A DNA stretch of 64,000 bases. Source: Streptomyces sp. MRC013. Its GTDB lineage: Bacteria > Actinomycetota > Actinomycetes > Streptomycetales > Streptomycetaceae. The notes below the pieces were generated by a model. The model was not told where the DNA came from. It made no database searches and saw only the letters and a list, made by a program, of their open reading frames with translations. Positions 59,103 to 64,000 of the stretch are shown in pieces. Each line of letters opens with the position of its first letter. The first letter of the stretch is position 1. The stretch is from the NCBI RefSeq assembly GCF_023614235.1, contig NZ_CP094264.1:2728001-2792000 (forward strand), read 5' to 3'. Both the position numbers and the translations under genes were made by a program.

Positions 59103-60869
59103 ATGCATCGGTACAGGTCCCACACCTGCGGCGAGCTCCGCGCTTCTGACGTCGGCACCGACGTCCGGCTGAGCGGCTGGCTGCACAATCGGCGAGACCT
59201 GGGCGGCATCCTCTTCATCGATCTGCGCGACCACCACGGCATCACGCAGCTCGTCGCCCGGCCCGGCACCCCCGCGTACGAGGCCCTCGACAAGCAGACC
59301 AAGGAATCCGTCCTGCGGGTGGACGGCAAGGTCGTCTCGCGCGGCGCCGAGAACGTCAACACGGATCTGCCGACCGGTGAGATCGAGGTCGAGGTCTCCG
59401 AGGTGGAGGTGCTGGGCGCCGCCGGGCCGCTGCCGTTCACCATCAACACGGACGACGGCGTCAACGAGGAGCGCCGCCTGGAGTACCGCTTCCTCGACCT
59501 GCGTCGCGAGCGCATGCACCGCAACATCATGCTGCGCACCGCGGTGATCGCCGCGATCCGGCGGAAGATGGTCGCCCTCGGCTTCAACGAGATGGCCACC
59601 CCGATCCTCACCGCGACCTCCCCCGAGGGGGCCCGCGACTTCGTCGTGCCCTCCCGCCTCAACCCGGGCAGGTTCTACGCCCTGCCGCAGGCCCCGCAGC
59701 AGTTCAAGCAGCTGCTGATGGTCTCCGGTTTCGACCGCTACTTCCAGATCGCGCCCTGCTTCCGCGACGAGGACGCCCGCGCCGACCGCTCGCCGGGCGA
59801 GTTCTACCAGCTCGACGTGGAGATGTCCTTCGTCGAGCAGGAGGACGTCTTCCAGCCGATCGAGAAGCTCATGACCGAGCTGTTCGAGGAGTTCGGCGGC
59901 GGCCGCCACGTCACCTCGCCGTTCCCGAGGATCCCGTTCCGCGAGGCGATGTTGAAGTACGGCTCCGACAAGCCGGACCTGCGCGCGCGACTGGAGCTCG
60001 TCGACCTCACGGACGTCTTCGCGGACTCCGGGTTCAAGGCGTTCGCCGGCAAGCACGTCCGCGCCCTGCCGGTCCCGGCGGTGCAGGACCAGCCGCGCAA
60101 GTTCTTCGACTCGATGGGCGAGTTCGCCGTCGAACACGGTGCGAAGGGCCTCGCCTGGATCCGCGTCGGCGAGGACATGGCACTCAGCGGCCCGATCGCG
60201 AAGTTCCTCACCGAGGACGACGTCAAGACGCTCGTGGACCGCCTCGGCCTGAAGCCCGGGCACGCCGTGTTCTTCGGCGCCGGCGACTTCGACGAGGTCT
60301 CCAAGATCATGGGCGCGGTCCGCGTCGAGGCCGCCAAGCGCGCCGGCCACTTCGAGGAGAACGTCTTCCGCTTCTGCTGGATCGTCGACTTCCCGATGTA
60401 CGAGAAGGACGAGGAGACCGGGAAGATCGACTTCTCCCACAACCCCTTCTCGATGCCGCAGGGCGGCATGAAGGACCTGGAGGAGAAGGACCCGCTGGAT
60501 ATCCTCGCCTGGCAGTACGACATCGTCTGCAACGGCGTCGAGCTGTCCTCCGGCGCGATCCGGAACCACGAGCCGGAAATCATGATCAAGGCGTTCGAGA
60601 TCGCCGGGTACGACCGGGACACCGTGGAGCAGGAGTTCGCGGGCATGCTCCGGGCGTTCCGCTTCGGCGCCCCGCCGCACGGCGGCATCGCCCCCGGCGT
60701 CGACCGCATCGTCATGCTGCTGGCCGACGAGCCGAACATCCGGGAGACCATCGCGTTCCCGCTCAACGGCAACGCCCAGGACCTGATGATGGGCGCCCCC
60801 ACGGAGCTGGACGAGGCGCGCCTGCGCGAACTGAACATCGCGCTGCGCAAGCCGGTGTCGGACAAGTAG
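59103..60869 (+). CDS. aspS: Aspartate-tRNA ligase
   Basis: A full-length (588 aa) bacterial class II aspartyl-tRNA synthetase. The N-terminal OB-fold anticodon domain (~1-105) has [20 protein letters not shown]. Motif 1 lies near 145-170, motif 2 in [20 protein letters not shown] with the conserved FRDED, the bacterial GAD insertion at ~300-410, and motif 3 in [20 protein letters not shown]. It charges tRNA-Asp; whether it also mischarges tRNA-Asn was not judged. Single gene with a strong hairpin after it, and two parS-like sites in its leader. Confidence 0.98.
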   Translation: MHRYRSHTCGELRASDVGTDVRLSGWLHNRRDLGGILFIDLRDHHGITQLVARPGTPAYEALDKQTKESVLRVDGKVVSRGAENVNTDLPTGEIEVEVSEVEVLGAAGPLPFTINTDDGVNEERRLEYRFLDLRRERMHRNIMLRTAVIAAIRRKMVALGFNEMATPILTATSPEGARDFVVPSRLNPGRFYALPQAPQQFKQLLMVSGFDRYFQIAPCFRDEDARADRSPGEFYQLDVEMSFVEQEDVFQPIEKLMTELFEEFGGGRHVTSPFPRIPFREAMLKYGSDKPDLRARLELVDLTDVFADSGFKAFAGKHVRALPVPAVQDQPRKFFDSMGEFAVEHGAKGLAWIRVGEDMALSGPIAKFLTEDDVKTLVDRLGLKPGHAVFFGAGDFDEVSKIMGAVRVEAAKRAGHFEENVFRFCWIVDFPMYEKDEETGKIDFSHNPFSMPQGGMKDLEEKDPLDILAWQYDIVCNGVELSSGAIRNHEPEIMIKAFEIAGYDRDTVEQEFAGMLRAFRFGAPPHGGIAPGVDRIVMLLADEPNIRETIAFPLNGNAQDLMMGAPTELDEARLRELNIALRKPVSDK

Positions 60870-60878
60870 GCCCGGCGC

Positions 60879-60912
60879 GGGCCCCGGGAACCCCGAAGGG
60901 ATCCCGGGGCCC
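60879..60912 (+). terminator. aspS terminator
   Basis: Arms GGGCCCCGGGA and TCCCGGGGCCC (11 bases, perfect) with a 12-base loop, followed by CTTCGC. It begins 9 bases past the stop. Confidence 0.88.
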
Positions 60913-61200
60913 TTCGCATGCCCGCGGTGGCTCCGGGACCGGCCGCTGCCGGTTCGGAGCCGCCGCGGTGGGGCGGACCGGGGCGGCGGGCATCGGCTCG
61001 GGTGGGCGGCGGTGCGTCGGTCCTGCCGGAGGGACGGGTACCGGTCCGGGCGGCCCGGGGCCGGGGCGGCATCGGCCGTGTGGAGTCGTGCGTACGGGGG
61101 CGTTCCGGGGAGGGGGGCGTTCCGGGCGGGGCCTCCCGTGGGAGCTGTGAAGGGGAAGACCCCGCGCGACACCCGAAGCCCGCACACCGAAAGGCCCGAC
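60913..61200. other. Gap between aspS and the L,D-transpeptidase gene
   Basis: About 290 bases of GC-rich sequence without a gene. An upstream in-frame extension of the lipoprotein ORF exists but has poor coding character. The right part, around 61150-61200, must hold the promoter. Confidence 0.35.
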
Positions 61201-61983
61201 ATGCCCGTCCTGCGACGCCTCCGCCTCCGCCCCCTCGCCGCGACGCTGCTGCTCGTGCTCCTGCCGCTGAGCGCCTGCGCCGACGGCGACGGCGGTGAAC
61301 CCGACGGCGGCCTCGCCGGCGGGCCCGGCGAGGCCGCCGGGAGCCGGGGGGGCGCCTCCCCGCACGCCGCGCCGGGGCCGCCCGCCGCGCCCGCCGAGAT
61401 CCCCGGCCTCGGCCCGGCCGTCCGTGCCGCCGTTCCGCCCGACAGCCGCCAGGCCGTCGTCGTCCGGGGGCACGGCCGCGACGTGAACACCGGTACGGTC
61501 ACCCTGTACGAACGCCGGCCCGGCACCGGCTGGACCGCCGTCTCCGAACCGTGGCCCGCGCACAACGGCGTGCGGGGCTGGACCGACCACCACGTCCAGG
61601 ACGACCTGCGCTCCCCGATCGGCGTCTTCGGCCTCACCGACGCGGGCGGCCTCCTGCCGAACCCGGGCGCGAAACTCCCGTACGACCAGGACGGCCGCTT
61701 CACCGCCACCGGCAGCGGCTCCCTGGGGGAACCGCTGGAGGGGTCGTTCGACCACGTCGTCGCCGTCAACTACAACCGCGTACCCGGCACGACGCCCCTC
61801 GACTGGACCCGCCCACTCGGCCAGGAGCGCGGCGGGGGCATCTGGATCCACGTCGACCACGAGGGTCCCACGCAGGGCTGCGTGTCCCTGGAACGCGCCC
61901 ACATGCGGGAGCTGCTGAGGTGGCTGGACCCGGCGCACAGGCCGGTGGTGGTGATGGGCGACGTGCAGAGCCTGGGCCGCTGA
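61201..61983 (+). CDS. L,D-transpeptidase-type (YkuD) lipoprotein
   Basis: A 260-residue exported protein. Residues 1-25 are a lipoprotein signal (MPVLRRLRLRPLAATLLLVL, then LPLSAC with the lipobox Cys). A Gly/Ala/Pro-rich linker runs to ~65. The rest is a YkuD-like domain: SRQAVVVRGHGRDVNTGTV, DDLRSPIGVFGLTDAGG and the active-site segment WIHVDHEGPTQGCVSLERAH, with the catalytic His and Cys. Such enzymes make 3-3 cross-links in peptidoglycan or attach proteins to it, outside the membrane. The atypical spacing of the active-site segment puts it in a divergent group, so transpeptidase activity is inferred. Confidence 0.82.
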   Translation: MPVLRRLRLRPLAATLLLVLLPLSACADGDGGEPDGGLAGGPGEAAGSRGGASPHAAPGPPAAPAEIPGLGPAVRAAVPPDSRQAVVVRGHGRDVNTGTVTLYERRPGTGWTAVSEPWPAHNGVRGWTDHHVQDDLRSPIGVFGLTDAGGLLPNPGAKLPYDQDGRFTATGSGSLGEPLEGSFDHVVAVNYNRVPGTTPLDWTRPLGQERGGGIWIHVDHEGPTQGCVSLERAHMRELLRWLDPAHRPVVVMGDVQSLGR

Positions 61984-62114
61984 CCGGGATCCCGGCGTCC
62001 GGCCCCGTCCGGGCCGGCCGGTGACGGACGGGGGCACGGCGTCCGGGCCGGGACCCCCGGCCGCCGAGGGCCGGGTCGGGCGGCCGGGTCGGACGGGGCG
62101 GTCGCCGAACGCAC

Positions 62115-62148
62115 GGGACCGCCGCCCCGGGGGCGGGGCGGCGGTCCC
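62115..62148. terminator. Hairpin between convergent lipoprotein and metG genes
   Basis: Perfect 14-base arms (GGGACCGCCGCCCC and complement) with a 6-base loop, 13 bases from the metG stop. Confidence 0.85.
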
Positions 62149-62160
62149 GGGGCGGTTCCG

Positions 62161-63780
62161 TCAGGCGTCCTTCTTCGGCTCCTCCAGGCGCGGGAAGAGG
62201 ACCGCGCCCTTCGTCACCGTCGCGCCGGGCGGGAGCTGGCCCCAGGTGCCGGCCTCGGCGAGCGGCTGGTCGGCGAGGGCGCCCAGGGCGGGCTCCGCGC
62301 CGAGCGACTCCCACAGCTTCCCGGATGTCTCCGGCATGACCGGGTTCAGCAGGACGGCCACCGCGCGCAGCGACTCGGCCGCCGTGTAGAGGATCGTCGC
62401 CAGGCGCGCGCGGCCCTCCGGCGAGTCGTCCTTCGCGACCTTCCACGGCTCCTGCTCCGTGATGTAGCCGTTGACCTGCTTCACGAAGTCGAAGACCGCC
62501 AGGATGCCGCCCTGGAAGTCCAGCTCCTCGCCGATCCTCCGGTCGGCCTCGGCGACCGCCCCGGCCAGGCCGTCCCGGATCGCCCGCTCGGCGTCACCGG
62601 CGGCCGTGGCCTCCGGCAGGGCGCCGTCGAAGTACTTGCCGACCATCGCCGCGACGCGCGAGGCGAGGTTGCCGTAGTCGTTGGCCAGCTCAGAGGTGTA
62701 CCGGGCGGTGAAGTCCTCCCAGGAGAACGAGCCGTCGCTGCCGAAGGCGATCGCCCGCAGGAAGTACCAGCGGTAGGCGTCCACACCGAAGTGCGAGGTC
62801 AGGTCCTGCGGCTTGATGCCGGTCAGGTTCGACTTCGACATCTTCTCGCCGCCGACCATCAGCCAGCCGTGCGCCGCGACCTTCTTCGGCAGGGGCAGGC
62901 CCTGTGCCATCAGCATCGCGGGCCAGATCACCGCGTGGAAGCGCAGGATGTCCTTGCCGACCAGGTGCACGTCGGCCGGGAACGTCGACTCGAACTTCGC
63001 CTGGTCGGAGCCGTAGCCGACGGCCGTCGCGTAGTTCAGCAGGGCGTCCACCCACACGTAGATGACGTGTTTCCGGTCCCACGGGATCGGGACGCCCCAG
63101 TCGAAGGCCGAACGGGAGATCGACAGGTCCTGCAGGCCCTGCTTGACGAAGTTCACGACCTCGTTGCGGGCCGACTCGGGCTGGATGAAGCCCGGGTTCG
63201 CCCCGTAGAACTCCAGGAGCTTCGGGCCGTACGCGGAGAGCTTGAAGAAGTAGTTCTCCTCCTTGAGGATCTCCACCGGCTTCCTGTGGACCGGGCAGAG
63301 CTTCACGCCCTGCTCGTCCTCGACCAGGTCGCCGAGGAGCTTGTACTCCTCGCAGCCCACGCAGTACGGGCCCTCGTAGCCGCCCTTGTAGATCTCGCCC
63401 TTGTCGTACAGGTCCTGCACGAACTCCTGGACGCGGTCCGTGTGGCGCCTCTCCGTGGTGCGGATGAAGTCGTCGTTCCCGATGCCCAGGTGCTCCCAGA
63501 GGGGCTTCCACGCCTCCTCGACGAGCTTGTCGCACCACTCCTGCGGGGTGACCCCGTTCGCGTCGGCCGTGCGCATGATCTTCTGACCGTGCTCGTCCGT
63601 GCCGGTGAGGTACCACACCTTCTCGCCGCGCTGACGGTGCCAGCGCGTGAGCACGTCGCCTGCGACGGTCGTGTAGGCGTGGCCCAGGTGAGGAGCGTCG
63701 TTGACGTAGTAGATGGGGGTCGATACGTAGAAGGCCTTCACGCCTTCGTCCCCCTGCTTCTCGGATCCAGTGGCCGCCAT
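62161..63780 (-). CDS. metG: Methionine-tRNA ligase
   Basis: A 539-residue class I methionyl-tRNA synthetase. The HIGH motif appears as HLGHAY in YYVNDAPHLGHAYT. The zinc knuckle is reduced, with CVGCEEY and CPVH, and the KMSKS loop is GGEKMSKS. The C-terminal anticodon domain holds NDYGNLASRV and EQEPWKVAKDD. It has no C-terminal dimerisation domain, as in other short actinobacterial forms. ATG 63780 gives a 14-residue extension before VKAFYVSTPIYY; a GTG at the Val could also be used. Confidence 0.97.
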   Translation of the reverse strand: MAATGSEKQGDEGVKAFYVSTPIYYVNDAPHLGHAYTTVAGDVLTRWHRQRGEKVWYLTGTDEHGQKIMRTADANGVTPQEWCDKLVEEAWKPLWEHLGIGNDDFIRTTERRHTDRVQEFVQDLYDKGEIYKGGYEGPYCVGCEEYKLLGDLVEDEQGVKLCPVHRKPVEILKEENYFFKLSAYGPKLLEFYGANPGFIQPESARNEVVNFVKQGLQDLSISRSAFDWGVPIPWDRKHVIYVWVDALLNYATAVGYGSDQAKFESTFPADVHLVGKDILRFHAVIWPAMLMAQGLPLPKKVAAHGWLMVGGEKMSKSNLTGIKPQDLTSHFGVDAYRWYFLRAIAFGSDGSFSWEDFTARYTSELANDYGNLASRVAAMVGKYFDGALPEATAAGDAERAIRDGLAGAVAEADRRIGEELDFQGGILAVFDFVKQVNGYITEQEPWKVAKDDSPEGRARLATILYTAAESLRAVAVLLNPVMPETSGKLWESLGAEPALGALADQPLAEAGTWGQLPPGATVTKGAVLFPRLEEPKKDA

Positions 63781-63881
63781 GCCGAAATCCTATCGGTCGG
63801 CCGAAGCGCCCTTCGCCTCCTTCCGCCCCGCCGTTCCCCCGAGGGCCGGGGGCGGACGGAGCGGGGGAGGGCCGGGGACAC

Positions 63882-63926
63882 GGCGGGGGCGGGGGCCGGC
63901 CGCGCCGGCCGGCCCCCACCCCCGCC
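63882..63926 (-). terminator. Terminator of the gene entering from the right
   Basis: Twenty-one-base arms (GGCGGGGGCGGGGGCCGGCC plus G, and the complement with one mismatch) around a 3-base loop, 10 bases past the stop of the partial gene. Confidence 0.75.
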
Positions 63927-63935
63927 GGCGGCGCC

Positions 63936-64000
63936 TCAGACCGGCCAGGAGGCGAGGAGCTCCCGGTAGAAGCGGGCGTGCGGGATCTCGCGGGGGGCGG
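63936..64000 (-). CDS. 3' end of an unidentified gene (cut by window edge)
   Basis: A TGA at 63936-63938 closes a minus-strand frame whose last residues read PREIPHARFYRELLASWPV. Only ~20 residues are in the window, too few to name a family. The strong hairpin immediately after the stop supports a real gene end. Confidence 0.55.
   Translation of the reverse strand, partial: APREIPHARFYRELLASWPV

Noticed and set aside
1..64000. CRISPR arrays or cas genes
   Set aside because: No regularly spaced direct repeats with unique spacers and no Cas-like proteins; the repeats found are coding tandem duplications or GC-rich low complexity.

Overview
The window reads as a Streptomyces chromosome segment close to the replication origin. 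GC is very high with strong third-position bias, many genes start with GTG and overlap by 1-4 bases, and the gene order (fhaAB/PP2C, branched-chain dehydrogenase loci, paired Ser/Thr kinases, aspS, metG) matches, from memory, the S. coelicolor SCO3845-to-SCO3792 interval just beside dnaA. Two places carry parS-like sequences (28097-28110 and 59033-59067), as expected near oriC.

Layout. 1-2500: a phosphatase/FHA phospho-signalling set on the minus strand. 2968-3051: tRNA-Leu(CAG), followed by a scar of mobile DNA and secondary metabolism (3140-7330): a fragment of an unknown mobile-element protein, a dead IS3-type element, a type II thioesterase and the wreck of a non-ribosomal peptide synthetase. 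7925-10850: a DUF2252 protein, a J-domain-like protein and a rhodanese. 11209-21558: a phenylacetate catabolic locus (paaABCDE; then paaN, paaH and a TetR regulator), split by a DUF5819/HTTM membrane pair and a SpoU methylase. 21612-25840: a Lrp-type regulator divergent from a first 2-oxoacid dehydrogenase E1a-E1b-E2 set. 25934-30837: molybdenum cofactor genes, a potassium channel, a quinone oxidoreductase and the proteasome activator Bpa. 31136-36889: a surface protein, two divergent membrane Ser/Thr kinases and a phosphotransferase. 37310-40894: a second E1a-E1b-E2 set. 41020-56892: regulators, transporters, hydrolases, an acyl-CoA dehydrogenase, an XRE/DUF397 pair, SMI1/KNR4, SseB, pirin and an AI-2E-family permease. 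56859-63780: a SpoIIE-type phosphatase, aspS, an L,D-transpeptidase lipoprotein and metG. A further gene is cut by the right edge.

How it fits together. Three copies of an ACCG-NN-CG-NN-CGGT-like palindrome lie before paaA, between paaN and paaH, and before the first E1a gene. This suggests that the TetR protein at 20965-21558 is PaaR and may tie phenylacetate breakdown to branched-chain acyl-CoA supply. Both dehydrogenase sets lack a local E3.

Caution for the reader. At least nine otherwise intact genes (fhaB, DUF2252, paaC, paaH, the surface protein, the second kinase, the MFS transporter, a small membrane protein, the SpoIIE phosphatase), and possibly the thioesterase, are broken by one apparent inserted or missing base, nearly always in a G/C homopolymer. 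I read these as probable sequencing errors and give the corrected gene spans. The NRPS and IS3 remnants, by contrast, are real pseudogenes with several independent lesions.
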